64,000 bases of DNA from Streptomyces sp. Ru73 (GCF_002920575.1 NZ_PQSQ01000010.1:62001-126000); one strand, 5' to 3'; counted from the first letter of the stretch, positions 15,275 to 24,021 are shown. Translations and numbers: made by a program. Notes: generated from the letters alone by a model not told the origin.

Positions 15275-16117
15275 ATGTCCGAGTCGGTCTGGTCCGGTGA
15301 ACAACTGGACCTGGACGCCTACCTGGAGCGCATCGGTTACGCGGGGGACCGCGCGCCCACCCTGGAGACGCTGCGCGCGCTCCAGGCCGCGCACGTCACG
15401 GCCATCGGCTTCGAGAACATCGACGTCCTCCTCGGCCGCCCGGTGGCGCTGGACGTGCCGAGCCTCCAGGACAAGCTCGTCGGCGCCGGCCGCGGCGGCT
15501 ACTGCTACGAGCACAACCTGCTCTTCGCCGCGGCCCTGGAGCGGCTCGGCTTCGCCGTCTCCGGACTCGGCGCCCGCATCCGGATGGGCGAGGAGACGAT
15601 ACGCCCGACCACCCACGCGCTGCTGAAGGTACGGCTGGACGGCGCGGACTGGATCACCGACACCGGCTTCGGCGGCGAGGCGCTGCTCGCGCCGCTGCCG
15701 CTGGTCGAGGGGTACCAGGAGCGGCAGGGCGGCTGGACCTTCGGCCTCGTCCGGCGCGACCCCGAGGAGCCGGGCGGGGAGCGCACGTGGGTGGTGCGCT
15801 CGCTGCACCCCGACGGCTGGTTCGACCTGTACTCCTTCGGCAGCGAGGCGCGGTACCCGGCCGACTTCGCCGTCGTCAGCCACTACATGGCCACCCACCC
15901 GCGCTCGCCGTTCGTGCAGCGGCTGGTCGTGCAGCGCCCCGACCACGGCCTGCGGCGCACCCTGATCGGTACGGAACTCACGCTGACCGGCACCGACTAC
16001 GCCCGGGACGTGCGCGAGGTGGCCGCGGCCGAGCTGCCGCGGGTGCTCGCCGAGGTCTTCCGCATCACGCTCACGGACGCGGACGAGAAGACGCTGGTGG
16101 GCTGGTACGGCCACTGA
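15275..16117 (+). CDS. Arylamine N-acetyltransferase (280 aa)
   Basis: ATG 15275 follows CGGAGGGA. The catalytic triad of the family is intact: C77 in RGGYCYEHN, H114 in TTHALLKV and D129 in ITDTGFGG. The length is normal for the family. The enzyme moves an acetyl or acyl group from a CoA thioester to arylamines or hydrazines in the cytoplasm, and in actinomycetes related enzymes also close amide bonds in ansamycins. No ansamycin genes are near, so a detoxification role is more likely. It ends 42 bases from the convergent RidA gene. Confidence 0.95.
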   Translation: MSESVWSGEQLDLDAYLERIGYAGDRAPTLETLRALQAAHVTAIGFENIDVLLGRPVALDVPSLQDKLVGAGRGGYCYEHNLLFAAALERLGFAVSGLGARIRMGEETIRPTTHALLKVRLDGADWITDTGFGGEALLAPLPLVEGYQERQGGWTFGLVRRDPEEPGGERTWVVRSLHPDGWFDLYSFGSEARYPADFAVVSHYMATHPRSPFVQRLVVQRPDHGLRRTLIGTELTLTGTDYARDVREVAAAELPRVLAEVFRITLTDADEKTLVGWYGH

Positions 16118-16159
16118 GGGCCGCCGGCCGGACCGCCGTCGCGGCCCGGTACGCCGTGG

Positions 16160-16561
16160 TCAGGAGACGACCGCGATGCCCTCGATCTCGACGAGCGCGG
16201 CCTCGTCCCACAGGCGGGTCGTGCCGATCACGGCCATCGCCGGGTAGTCGGTGCCGACCAGCCGCTTCCAGACCCGGCCGATGGCCGCGGCGTTGCGCCG
16301 GTAGTCGGCCACGTCCACCGCGTACACCGTCAGCTTGCCCAGGTCGCCGGGGCCGGCCCCGGCCGCCTCGGCGGCGGCCAGCAGATTGGTCAGCGCCTGC
16401 TCGAACTGCTCGACGACGTCCGTGCCGACGATCCGGCCCGCCCCGTCCAGCGCGGTCTGCCCGGCGAGCAGCACGAGGGTGCCGGACGCCGCCCGCACGG
16501 CGTGACTGAAGCCGGCCGGCGGGGACAGCTGCGGGGGATTGATCCGCTCCAGCTCACTCAT
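16160..16561 (-). CDS. RidA/YjgF-family protein (133 aa)
   Basis: The ATG 16561 start gives MSELERINPPQL, the usual RidA N-terminus. Family features are TLVLLAGQTALDGAGRIVG, FEQALTNLLAAAEAAG, LTVYAVD and a C-terminal VEIEGIAVV. Where enamine deaminases have an essential Arg (P-x-R before the last strand), this protein has YPAMAVIGTTR, so 2-aminoacrylate deaminase activity is doubtful and it probably belongs to another Rid subgroup. It lies 43 bases downstream of the DeoR gene on the same strand, so the two are probably cotranscribed. Confidence 0.88.
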   Translation of the reverse strand: MSELERINPPQLSPPAGFSHAVRAASGTLVLLAGQTALDGAGRIVGTDVVEQFEQALTNLLAAAEAAGAGPGDLGKLTVYAVDVADYRRNAAAIGRVWKRLVGTDYPAMAVIGTTRLWDEAALVEIEGIAVVS

Positions 16562-16604
16562 GTGCCGCTCCGTCCCGCGCTCCGCGCACGTCCGCGCCTC
16601 CGCC

Positions 16605-17465
16605 TCAGCCGTCGGTCGCCACCAATTCGTAGCGCACACCCAGCGATTGAAGCGCCTCCTGCTCCTCCTGGGGAAGATCCTGGTCGGAGATGACGAGGTC
16701 GAAGTCGGCCAGCGGCGCCAGCTCGTACAGCGCCTGGCGGCTGAACTTGGAGTGGTCCACCAGCAGCACCTTGCGCCGGGCCGCGGCCATCAGGGCCCGC
16801 TTGACCAGGACGTTCTCCTGGGCCTGGTGGTAGCAGTGGCCGTTGTCGACGGCGGAGGTGGACAGGAAGGCGACATCGGCGCGGAAGCTGCGCGCGATGT
16901 CGGCGGTGGACATGCCGAGGAAGGCGTTGAACGCGGCGTGGTACTCACCGCCCAGCGCGATCACCCGGATGTCGGGCTCGTCGGCCAGCTCATTGATCAC
17001 CTGCAGCGAGTTGGTGATCACGGTGTACGCGCCGCGTCCCGAGAGCGAACGGGCCAGCGGCAGCGCCGTACTGGAGTCGTCGATGATCACTGCCTGGCCG
17101 GGCTCCGCGATGGCCAGCGCGGCCGCGCAGATCGCCTCCTTGGCGGCGACGTGCTCGCTGCCGCGCCAGCGCGCGTTGGACTCGAACAGGGCGTTGGGCG
17201 CAGCGGTCGCGCCGCCGCGCACCTTCCGCAGCCAGCCCTGGTGCTCCAGCGTGTCCAGGTCGCGGTGGACCGTCATCTGACTGACGCCCAGCTCCTTGAC
17301 CAGGTCCTCGATGCTGACCTGGCCCTCGGACAGCACCCGGTCCGCGATCCGCTTCCGGCGGTCCTTGGGGCTGAGCTTGGCCGGGGACCCGGCGTCGTCG
17401 GCCGGGGGCGCGGCGTCCGGCGTCTCCTCGGCAGTGCCGTCGGCTGTCCCTTCGGTACCGGTCAA
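16605..17465 (-). CDS. DeoR-family transcriptional regulator (286 aa)
   Basis: The TTG 17465 start has GAGAGGA 6 nt upstream. An acidic, Ala/Pro-rich extension of about 30 residues comes first. It is followed by the DeoR helix-turn-helix (VSIEDLVKELGVSQMTVHRDLDTLEHQGWLRKVRGGA split over about 50-86) and the sugar-phosphate-binding C-domain (VIIDDSSTALPLARSL, VITNSLQVINEL, LGGEYHAAFNAFLG, DHSKFSRQALYELAPL). DeoR proteins repress sugar catabolism genes and respond to a phosphorylated sugar. The target is not apparent; the downstream RidA gene is the only operon partner. Confidence 0.92.
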   Translation of the reverse strand: MTGTEGTADGTAEETPDAAPPADDAGSPAKLSPKDRRKRIADRVLSEGQVSIEDLVKELGVSQMTVHRDLDTLEHQGWLRKVRGGATAAPNALFESNARWRGSEHVAAKEAICAAALAIAEPGQAVIIDDSSTALPLARSLSGRGAYTVITNSLQVINELADEPDIRVIALGGEYHAAFNAFLGMSTADIARSFRADVAFLSTSAVDNGHCYHQAQENVLVKRALMAAARRKVLLVDHSKFSRQALYELAPLADFDLVISDQDLPQEEQEALQSLGVRYELVATDG

Positions 17466-17622
17466 CGCTGGTCCTCTCCCGGATGGCGGTCGTCCACGTG
17501 CGCACGGCCCGGCGGCCGCACCGGGGCCTCCTCGGAGTTTAGAGCCTGTCCGGGCGCCTTTCCCCGGCCCGGCAGCGCCCCCTTCGGGTCACCGCGCTCC
17601 GGGCGCCGCACCGTACCGCGGC

Positions 17623-19299
17623 TCACTTCGCGTCCGCGTAGCACTCCACCACCGCCGTGGTGAACGGGAACCGCACGGGCGTGGGCCCGAAGGCGATCCG
17701 TCCGGCCAGGTCGGCGGCAGCCGCGATGGCGTCCGCGACGGCCTCGGCCTCCTCGGCCGGGCAGTGCACGATCACCTCGTCGTGCTGGAAGAAGACCAGC
17801 TCGGCCCGCATCCCGGCCTCGTGCAGCGACCGGCGGAGTGCGGCCAGCACCAGCAGCGCCCAGTCGGCGGCGCTGCCCTGTACGACGAAATTGCGGGTGA
17901 AGCGGCCGCGGGCCCGGGCGGCCGCCGTGCTGCCGTACGCGGCCGGGGCCTCCTCCTGCGGCAGGCCCGCCTCGTCGGGCGCGGCCACCGAGGCGGGGGT
18001 GCACGTCCGGCCGAGCCAGGTGCGCACCAGCCGGCCCTCCTCGCCCGCCCGCGCCGCGTCGTCCACGTACGCCACCGCCGCCGGGTAGCGGCGCCGCAGG
18101 TCCGCCATGTGCTTGAGCGCGTCGCCCGAGGTCTGGCCGTAGATCGCGCCGAGCAGCGCCAGCTTGGCCTGCGCGCGGTCGCCCCCGAAGGCGCGCGCCG
18201 CCAGGTCGGCGTACAGGTCACGGCCGCTGCCCGCGACCTCCATCAGGCCCCGGTCCCGGGAGACGGCGGCCAGCACCCGCGGCTCCATCTGGTCGGCGTC
18301 CGCGACCACCAGCCGCCACCCGGGGTCGGCGCGCACGGCCCGCCGGATCACCCGCGGGATCTGCAGGGCGCCGCCGCCGTTGGTGACCCAGCGCCCGGAG
18401 ACCGTGCCGCCGGGCAGGTACTCCGGGTGGAACCGGCCCCCGCGCACCCACTGCTGCAGCCAGGACCAGCCGTGCGCGGTGTGCAGGCGGTAGAGCCGCT
18501 TGTACTCCAGCAGCGGCGCGACGGCCGGATGGTCGATGCGCAGCAGCTCCCACTTGCGGGTCGAGGACAGCTTGATGCCGGCCTGCCCGAACGCCCGGAT
18601 GATGTCGGCCGGCAGGTCGGGGCGGACCCGCACGCCCTGCCCGAAGGCGCGGGACACCTCGTCCGCCAGCTCGGCCAGCCGCTGCGGCTCCAGGCCGCCC
18701 GGATAGCGCTCGCCCAGCAGCTCGTCCAGAAGCGCACGGTGCACGTCGGCACGCCAGGGCACGCCGGCCCGCCGCATCTCGGCGGCGACCAGCATCCCGG
18801 CCGACTCCGAGGCGAGCAGCAGCCGCATCCGCTCGGGCCGCTCGGTCTTCTCCGTACGCGCCAGCTGCCCGGCGTACACCTCCAGCAGCGCCGTGAACTC
18901 GTCCGTGCCGGGCGGCAGCGGCACCGGGCCGGCGTCGAAGAGCGAGGGCTGGGTGTCCGCGGTCCGCACCGGCGGATCCTCGGGCACCGGCAGGCCGCGC
19001 AGCCGCGCCCAGGCCGCCGCGAGCGACCGCGGCTGGCCCGACTGGCCCTCCTCGTACCCGATGAGCAGCGCCTCGGCCGCCTCGACGTCGTAGCACCGCT
19101 CGACCCGCACGCCCGCCGCGAGCAGCTTCCGGTACGACTCGGCCGTGGACCGCCACACCCAGCGCTCCGCCTCTGGCCGCGCCCGCACCGCCGTGACCAG
19201 GTCCGGCTCCTCGACGACGGGCCCGGCGGGCCGGCCCTCGCCGTCCACCGGGCACAGCCGCACACCCCCGCTCCCCGCGTCACCCACCAGCCACCGCAT
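17623..19299 (-). CDS. Family-A DNA polymerase without 5' nuclease domain (558 aa)
   Basis: I prefer ATG 19299 (MRWLVGDAG) over an upstream TTG. The polymerase domain is intact: motif A VVADADQMEPRVLAA (D334), motif B with RAQAKLALLGAIYGQTSG, and motif C QHDEVIVH (H506-E508). The N-terminal region corresponds in position to a 3'-5' exonuclease domain but I see no FDxET-type metal motif, so proofreading is probably lost. It is much shorter than PolA. It is usually annotated as bifunctional 3'-5' exonuclease/DNA polymerase, an actinobacterial second PolI of uncertain role, perhaps repair. Confidence 0.9.
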   Translation of the reverse strand: MRWLVGDAGSGGVRLCPVDGEGRPAGPVVEEPDLVTAVRARPEAERWVWRSTAESYRKLLAAGVRVERCYDVEAAEALLIGYEEGQSGQPRSLAAAWARLRGLPVPEDPPVRTADTQPSLFDAGPVPLPPGTDEFTALLEVYAGQLARTEKTERPERMRLLLASESAGMLVAAEMRRAGVPWRADVHRALLDELLGERYPGGLEPQRLAELADEVSRAFGQGVRVRPDLPADIIRAFGQAGIKLSSTRKWELLRIDHPAVAPLLEYKRLYRLHTAHGWSWLQQWVRGGRFHPEYLPGGTVSGRWVTNGGGALQIPRVIRRAVRADPGWRLVVADADQMEPRVLAAVSRDRGLMEVAGSGRDLYADLAARAFGGDRAQAKLALLGAIYGQTSGDALKHMADLRRRYPAAVAYVDDAARAGEEGRLVRTWLGRTCTPASVAAPDEAGLPQEEAPAAYGSTAAARARGRFTRNFVVQGSAADWALLVLAALRRSLHEAGMRAELVFFQHDEVIVHCPAEEAEAVADAIAAAADLAGRIAFGPTPVRFPFTTAVVECYADAK

Positions 19300-19463
19300 G
19301 TGCCCGAGTTTCGCACCGGGGTACGACAATCCCCCGCAGCCCGCGGGCCGGCGGCTCCGGACGGCGGCGGTCGCCGGCCTCCGGCGTCTGTCCTCGGGGC
19401 GTGGACAGCGGGACCATACGAGGTGAGCACCACGGGACAGGACACCGACGAGGGAGCCGCCGT

Positions 19464-20237
19464 ATGACCCGTACCGAGCAGTCCGTCACGCACCGCCTCG
19501 TCGGTTCGGGGCCGCGCCACGTCATCGTGCTGCACGACTGGTTCGACACGTGTGCGGCCTGGGGCGCGGCCCTGGAGTACCTCGACGGTGACGCCTTCAC
19601 GTACGCGCTGCTCGACTACCGCGGGTACGGCGAGCGCAGGGACGTGCCCGGCCGCTATGACCTCGCCGAGATCGCCGACGACGTGCTGGCCCTCGCCGAC
19701 CAGCTCGGCTGGGAACGGTTCGCGCTGGTCGGCCACTCCATGGGCGGCAAGGCGATCCAGCAGGTGCTGGTCCGGGCGCCCGGCCGGGTCACCCGGCTGC
19801 TGGGCCTCGCCCCCGTGCCCGCGGGGCCGTACCCGATGGACGAGCCGACGCGTGCCCTCTTCTACGGAGCGTCCGAGGACCCCGAGAAGCGCCGCACGAT
19901 CCTCGACCTCGTGACCGGCCACCGCACGGGCCGGGTGTGGCAGCAGAAGATGGTCCGCCGTTCGATGGCGGCGTCCCGCCCGGAGGCGCACGCCCGCTAC
20001 CTCGCCAGCTGGCACACGCTGGACCTCTCCGAAGCGGTGCGCGGCAACCCCGTCCCCGTACGCGTCGTGGTCGGCGAGCACGACCTCGCCCTCACCGCCG
20101 ACGTCATGCGGGCCACATGGCAGACCTGGTACCCGAACGCCGAGGTCCTCACCCTCCCGGGCGCCGGCCACTACCCCATGCACGAGACACCGGTGGCCCT
20201 GGCCACGGTGATGGAGGAGTTCCTGTGGACGTTCTGA
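19464..20237 (+). CDS. Alpha/beta hydrolase (257 aa)
   Basis: ATG 19464 follows GGGAG. The fold signatures are HVIVLHDWFDTCAAWG (oxyanion region), nucleophile S92 in VGHSMGGK, VVVGEHDLALT with the acid residue, and GAGHYPMHETP with the catalytic His. There is no signal peptide, so it acts in the cytoplasm. The family includes esterases, haloperoxidase-like enzymes and C-C hydrolases. Substrate unknown. It is divergent from the polymerase gene at 19299. Confidence 0.88.
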   Translation: MTRTEQSVTHRLVGSGPRHVIVLHDWFDTCAAWGAALEYLDGDAFTYALLDYRGYGERRDVPGRYDLAEIADDVLALADQLGWERFALVGHSMGGKAIQQVLVRAPGRVTRLLGLAPVPAGPYPMDEPTRALFYGASEDPEKRRTILDLVTGHRTGRVWQQKMVRRSMAASRPEAHARYLASWHTLDLSEAVRGNPVPVRVVVGEHDLALTADVMRATWQTWYPNAEVLTLPGAGHYPMHETPVALATVMEEFLWTF

Positions 20238-20342
20238 CCTGCAGAAACGTCACTGAACACACGATCGAGTGAGGAATGTTCCTCTGGGGGCCGGAACGGC
20301 CGATCAGCCTGACAGAGTCGCTCCGCACGAAGGAGGTCCACC

Positions 20343-20936
20343 GTGGCACTGCCTGTTCCTGAGAGTGATCTGTACGAGCCCGGCGAGCGCGTGGCCGCTT
20401 CGGTCGAGGACGCCTTCGACGCGTTGAGCGCTGCTGCCCCCAAGGGGTGGCGCGTGGAACTGATCGAAGGACAGATCCACGTGGTGCCACCGCCGAACGG
20501 CCGGCACGAAGAGATCGTGACAGAGGTCGTGGACCAAGTGGCCGGTCGCCGCAAGGACAGGGCCCTGCGGACCTATACGGGGATCGGCCTGCACATTCCC
20601 CGCGCCTCCGGCACCGGCAAGGTCATCCCCGACCTGATCATCGCTCCGAAGGGCAGCTTCGACACCGACGCGCTCTGGCACGACCCCGGCCCCGTCCTCC
20701 TGGTCGGCGAGGTGACCTCGGACTCGACCGCGGCCAATGACCGGATCAAGAAGCTGCAGGGATACGCCCGGGCCGGCATCCCCTGCTACCTGCTGATCGA
20801 CCGGACCGCCGGATCGGCCGTCCTCTGTACGGAACCGGCCGGGGACCACTACGGCCGCGTGGAGACGGTGGAATTCTCCAAGGTGCTCACGCTGCCCGAA
20901 CCGCTCGGGTTCGACCTGGACACCAGCGAGTTCTGA
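20343..20936 (+). CDS. Uma2-family (DUF820) putative endonuclease (197 aa)
   Basis: GTG 20343 follows AAGGAGG. The restriction-endonuclease-like core is visible: VELIEGQIHVVPPPNGRHEEIV, VIPDLIIAPKG (catalytic D), LLVGEVTSDSTAANDRIKKLQGYARAGIPCYLLID (E-x-TS...D..K). Uma2 proteins are abundant in cyanobacteria and streptomycetes; their biological substrate is unknown. It sits alone and converges with tatA, with only 20 bases between the stops. Confidence 0.85.
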   Translation: MALPVPESDLYEPGERVAASVEDAFDALSAAAPKGWRVELIEGQIHVVPPPNGRHEEIVTEVVDQVAGRRKDRALRTYTGIGLHIPRASGTGKVIPDLIIAPKGSFDTDALWHDPGPVLLVGEVTSDSTAANDRIKKLQGYARAGIPCYLLIDRTAGSAVLCTEPAGDHYGRVETVEFSKVLTLPEPLGFDLDTSEF

Positions 20937-20956
20937 GCGCTGCCCCGGCGGGGGCG

Positions 20957-21154
20957 TCACTCCTGGCCGACGGCCTTCCGGTCGGCGGGGTGGGGCTGGT
21001 CCTCGTGCTTCATGGCCTTGGCCTCGGACTTCAGGATGCGCATCGACTTGCCGAGGCCGCGGGCCATGTCCGGGAGCTTCTTCGAGCCGAAGAGCAGGAC
21101 GACGACCGCGAGGATCAGCACCAGGTGCCAGGGTTCGAGGGCATTGCGGAACAT
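20957..21154 (-). CDS. tatA: Twin-arginine translocase subunit TatA/TatE (65 aa)
   Basis: This is a single membrane segment (LVLILAVVVLLFG) followed by the family hinge FGSKKLPDMARGLGKSMR and a charged amphipathic helix. The tail is short (about 25 residues). It lacks the FGxxELPxL glutamate form seen in many TatB, so TatA type fits. Together with TatC, encoded elsewhere, it forms the pore for folded secreted proteins. It is a probable second tatA copy, since streptomycetes usually carry a tatAC operon elsewhere. Confidence 0.88.
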   Translation of the reverse strand: MFRNALEPWHLVLILAVVVLLFGSKKLPDMARGLGKSMRILKSEAKAMKHEDQPHPADRKAVGQE

Positions 21155-21323
21155 GGGGGCTCGCTCTCGTAGGGGTGCGTTCCCGTGGGGGCCGCAGCCG
21201 CGCGCCCGTACGCGCGGTACGGAATCGGACGTTCCGATCAGTATGCCCGGTACGGCGGTACGAAAGGGAAACCGGGGCCGAGAAGCGGGTGAACGCGGCC
21301 CGGCCCCGGTGTCGCGGGTCCGT

Positions 21324-21629
21324 CTACCAGCTGGACTTCGTCACGCCCGGCAGATGCCCGGCGTGCGCCTGGCCGCGCAGGCTGACGCGGGACAGGCCGA
21401 ACGCGCGGAAGTAGCCGCGCGGCCGGCCGTCGATGCTGTCGCGGTTGCGCACCCGGGTGGCGCTGGCGTCGCGGGGCTGGCGGCGCAGCTCGCGCTGGGC
21501 GGCCAGGCGCTCCTCGTCCGGCGTCTTCGGGTCGCGGATGACCGCCTTCAGGGCGGCCCGGCGCGCCGCGTACCGGGCGACGACGACGCGGCGCTTCTCG
21601 TTCTTCGCGATCTTGCTCTTCTTCGCCAT
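21324..21629 (-). CDS. rpsN: 30S ribosomal protein S14, zinc-independent (101 aa)
   Basis: The [14 protein letters not shown] start at 21629 is canonical. The protein ends [24 protein letters not shown]. It is the long, cysteine-free (C-minus) form of about 101 residues, not the 61-residue zinc-ribbon form. It lies one base after the stop of rpmB, so it is cotranscribed. In actinobacteria C-minus paralogues replace the zinc-binding forms during zinc starvation under Zur control. The Zur-like box upstream of the divergent operon fits this. Confidence 0.96.
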   Translation of the reverse strand: MAKKSKIAKNEKRRVVVARYAARRAALKAVIRDPKTPDEERLAAQRELRRQPRDASATRVRNRDSIDGRPRGYFRAFGLSRVSLRGQAHAGHLPGVTKSSW

Positions 21630-21630
21630 G

Positions 21631-21867
21631 TCAGACCTTCTCCCCACGGGCGCGGATGCGGGCGACGGCGGCCTCGACGCCGATCGTGTCGACGGTCTTG
21701 ATCGCCCTGGCGCTCAGCCGCAGCCGGACGTAGCGGTTCTCGCTGGGCAGCCAGTAACGCTTGCGCTGGATGTTCGGGTCGAAGCGGCGGGACGTACGCC
21801 GGTGCGAGTGGGAGATCGAGTTGCCGAAGGCCGGCGCGCGGCCGGTCAGCTGGCAGTGGGCGGACAC
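21631..21867 (-). CDS. rpmB: 50S ribosomal protein L28, zinc-independent (78 aa)
   Basis: GTG 21867 is preceded by AGGAGGT at 21882-21876. The sequence [34 protein letters not shown] is clearly L28. The zinc-ribbon CxxC found in the other streptomycete L28 is reduced to a single Cys in HCQLTG, so it is the C-minus paralogue. It is the first gene of the leftward rpmB-rpsN unit. Confidence 0.96.
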   Translation of the reverse strand: MSAHCQLTGRAPAFGNSISHSHRRTSRRFDPNIQRKRYWLPSENRYVRLRLSARAIKTVDTIGVEAAVARIRARGEKV

Positions 21868-21894
21868 GTGAGCTACCTCCTACTGAGTCCTTAA

Positions 21895-21921
21895 TGAAAA
21901 TGAGTTTCGTTTCTGTATAGT
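21895..21921 (+). promoter_or_regulatory. Zur-like box overlapping a leaderless promoter
   Basis: TGAAAATGAGTTTCG (21895-21909) closely resembles the streptomycete Zur palindrome (about TGAAAATGATTTTCA as remembered). It is followed by the -10 TATAGT (21916-21921). Transcription would start at about 21928-21929, the A of the rpmG ATG, and no ribosome site is present, so rpmG is probably leaderless. The box is 28 bases from the rpmB start and can control both directions. Confidence 0.72.
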
Positions 21922-21928
21922 AGCCCGT

Positions 21929-22093
21929 ATGGCCCGCAACGAGATACGCCCCGTGATCAAACTCCGGTCCACCGCCGGCACGGGCTACACGTACGTCACC
22001 CGCAAGAACCGCCGTAACGACCCCGACCGGCTGGTGCTGAAGAAGTACGACCCGGTCGCCGGCCGCCACGTCGACTTCCGAGAGGAGCGCTGA
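21929..22093 (+). CDS. rpmG: 50S ribosomal protein L33, zinc-independent (54 aa)
   Basis: The sequence [20 protein letters not shown]...[21 protein letters not shown] is typical L33. It contains no cysteine, so it is the C-minus form that does not bind zinc. It is the first gene of a rightward operon with rpmE2, the CobW-like gene and perhaps rpsR. Its ATG lies 7 bases after a -10 hexamer, which suggests leaderless translation. Confidence 0.96.
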   Translation: MARNEIRPVIKLRSTAGTGYTYVTRKNRRNDPDRLVLKKYDPVAGRHVDFREER

Positions 22094-22101
22094 GCAGCGT
22101 C

Positions 22102-22392
22102 ATGAAGCCCGGAATCCACCCCTCGTACGGGCCCGTCGTCTTCCGCGACCGGGCCGCCGGCTTCGCCTTCCTCACCCGGTCCACCGCCACCAGCGAGAAG
22201 ACCGTCGAGTGGGAGGACGGCCACACCTACCCGGTGATCGACGTGGAGATCTCGTCGGCGAGCCACCCCTTCTACACGGGGACGGCGCGCGTACTGGACA
22301 CCGCGGGCCGCGTCGAGCGCTTCGAGCGCCGGTACGGCAAGCGGACGCCCGGCGGCCCGCGCGCGGCCGACGGTGAGCGCGGGGACCGCTGA
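22102..22392 (+). CDS. rpmE2: 50S ribosomal protein L31 type B, zinc-independent (96 aa)
   Basis: The sequence starts [37 protein letters not shown] and continues [25 protein letters not shown], the type B L31 pattern. It has no cysteines. It starts 8 bases after rpmG, and its stop overlaps the next start (TGATG). In streptomycetes this form replaces zinc-binding L31 when zinc is scarce. Confidence 0.95.
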   Translation: MKPGIHPSYGPVVFRDRAAGFAFLTRSTATSEKTVEWEDGHTYPVIDVEISSASHPFYTGTARVLDTAGRVERFERRYGKRTPGGPRAADGERGDR

Positions 22393-23546
22393 TGGGCGGC
22401 GACCGGCTCTCCGTGGTGATCGTCGGCGGGCTGCACGCGGAAGCCCGCCGGGCCACCGTCGAGCGGCTGCTGCGCACCGTGCCCGGCAGCGTCGCGCTCC
22501 ACCACGACCTCGCCACCGCCGCCGACGGCCGAGTCCTGCGCACCGTGCGGGACGCCACGGGCCTGCTGGACAGCGGCGAGGCACCGCTGGTCAACGACTG
22601 CGCGTGCTGCGCGCTGCGCGAGGACCTGGTGCCCGAGCTGGAGCGGCTGGCGGACGGCCGGACCTGCCGACTGGCCGTCGTGGAGCTGTGGGACTCCGTG
22701 GAGCCCCGGGCGATGGCCGAGGTGATCGACGCCTGCGGCGGTGAGTCGCTGGTGCTGACCGGCGTCATGACGGCCGTCGACCCGGCGCTGCTGCTGCCGT
22801 ACCTCGGCTGCGGCGACGACCTGGCCGAGGCGGGCCTCGCGGCCGCCGCCTCCGACCAGCGGACCGTGGCGGACACCTGGGCGCGCCAGCTGGAGTACCC
22901 GCCGGTGCTGGTCGTGGCGCCGGGGGAGGAGCCGGGCGACGCGTCGGACGACGCGCTGCTGGCTCAGCTGCACCCCACCGCGCTGCGCATCCCGGTGGCG
23001 TCGCCGGAGCTGGCGGCCGCCGCGGTGGCCGGCTTCGACGTGGCGGCGGCCGCCGCGCGGCAGCACCCGGCCTGTGCGCTGCTGCCGCAGGAGGCCGACG
23101 AGGAAGACGTCTCGACCCTGGTGTGGCACCGTACGCGGCCGTTCCACCCGGGCCGGCTGCACGCCGCGCTGGAGGACCTGTGCTGTGCCGCGGCGCGCAG
23201 CCGGGGCCGCTTCTGGCTGGCCGACCGGCCGGACACCCTGCTGTCCTGGGACGCGGCGGGCGGCGCGCTCTGCGTGGAGGACACCGGGCCCTGGCTGGCC
23301 GCGCTGCCGGACGCGGCGTGGGAGATGGTGCCGCCGGTGCGCCGGGCGGCCGCGGCGCTGGACTGGGACCCCGAGCACGGTGACCGGGCGCAGCACCTTG
23401 TGTTCACCTCGCCCGGCCTGGACCGGGAGGGGCTGACGGCGCTGCTGGAGTCCTGTCTGCTCACGGACGAGGAGTACGCGCGGGGCCGCGACCACTGGCG
23501 CCGGCTGTCCACCGCGTTCGACGAACTCCTCGACCCGGTGCCGTAG
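22392..23546 (+). CDS. CobW/COG0523-type protein with degenerate P-loop (384 aa)
   Basis: The C-terminal CobW domain ([19 protein letters not shown]... [16 protein letters not shown]... [24 protein letters not shown]) and the metal motif [16 protein letters not shown] (C70, C72, C73) identify a COG0523 metal-chaperone GTPase. The expected Walker A (G-x4-GKT/S) is replaced by [19 protein letters not shown], so GTP hydrolysis is probably lost. Neighbours L33, L31 and S18 and the Zur-like box point to a role in zinc scarcity, such as zinc delivery. Translation is coupled to rpmE2 by overlap. Confidence 0.9.
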   Translation: MGGDRLSVVIVGGLHAEARRATVERLLRTVPGSVALHHDLATAADGRVLRTVRDATGLLDSGEAPLVNDCACCALREDLVPELERLADGRTCRLAVVELWDSVEPRAMAEVIDACGGESLVLTGVMTAVDPALLLPYLGCGDDLAEAGLAAAASDQRTVADTWARQLEYPPVLVVAPGEEPGDASDDALLAQLHPTALRIPVASPELAAAAVAGFDVAAAAARQHPACALLPQEADEEDVSTLVWHRTRPFHPGRLHAALEDLCCAAARSRGRFWLADRPDTLLSWDAAGGALCVEDTGPWLAALPDAAWEMVPPVRRAAAALDWDPEHGDRAQHLVFTSPGLDREGLTALLESCLLTDEEYARGRDHWRRLSTAFDELLDPVP

Positions 23547-23640
23547 GCCGCGTCCGTCAAGCGCAATACGAGTGCGTCATGCAACTACATCAATTCTCGG
23601 TCGTCTTCTGACCGTACGAGTCCATAAGGGAACGTCTCTC

Positions 23641-23877
23641 ATGCCCCGCCGCCCCGACCCGCGCAAGAAGAGCGCGCCGCGTCCGAACCCGCTCGACGCG
23701 GCCGGCATCACCTACGTCGACTACAAGGACACCGACCTGCTGCGGAAGTTCCTCTCCGACCGCGGGAAGATCCGCAGCCGCCGCATCACCAGGGTTTCTG
23801 CCCAGCAGCAACGGCAGATCGCCGCGGCGATCAAGAACGCCCGGGAGATGGCGCTGCTGCCCTACGCGTCCCGGTGA
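23641..23877 (+). CDS. rpsR: 30S ribosomal protein S18, second copy (78 aa)
   Basis: The sequence [75 protein letters not shown] is S18. It lacks the N-terminal cysteines found in the main copy of actinobacteria, so it is again the zinc-free version. It starts 94 bases after the CobW-like gene and could be in the same transcript or have its own promoter. A terminator follows at 23884. Confidence 0.95.
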   Translation: MPRRPDPRKKSAPRPNPLDAAGITYVDYKDTDLLRKFLSDRGKIRSRRITRVSAQQQRQIAAAIKNAREMALLPYASR

Positions 23878-23883
23878 CCGTAC

Positions 23884-23930
23884 TCCGCCGGGCATGGGAG
23901 AGGGGGAGGCGGGGAAGGGAGCCCGGCGGA
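23884..23930 (+). terminator. Terminator of the L33-L31-CobW-S18 operon
   Basis: TCCGCCGGGC (23884-23893) pairs perfectly with GCCCGGCGGA (23921-23930) around a purine-rich 27-nt loop. Confidence 0.6.
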
Positions 23931-24015
23931 CCGGAGGGGTCCGACGAGCTGTGACGGGCCGGCCACACGCTGTCGTGCACGTGCATCTGCGCGAGCATCG
24001 GCATATGAACAGAGT

Positions 24016-24021
24016 TATGAT
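24016..24021 (+). promoter_or_regulatory. Probable -10 element of DUF397 gene
   Basis: TATGAT (24016-24021) is a strong housekeeping-like -10. It would give a start near 24028 and a leader of about 32 nt carrying GGGAGAG before the GTG at 24060. No good -35 is visible, which suggests activator dependence. Confidence 0.4.

Noticed and set aside
22392..23546. Calling the CobW-like gene a cobalamin biosynthesis enzyme
   Set aside because: No cobalamin genes are near; the Zur-type box and zinc-free ribosomal proteins point to zinc homeostasis.
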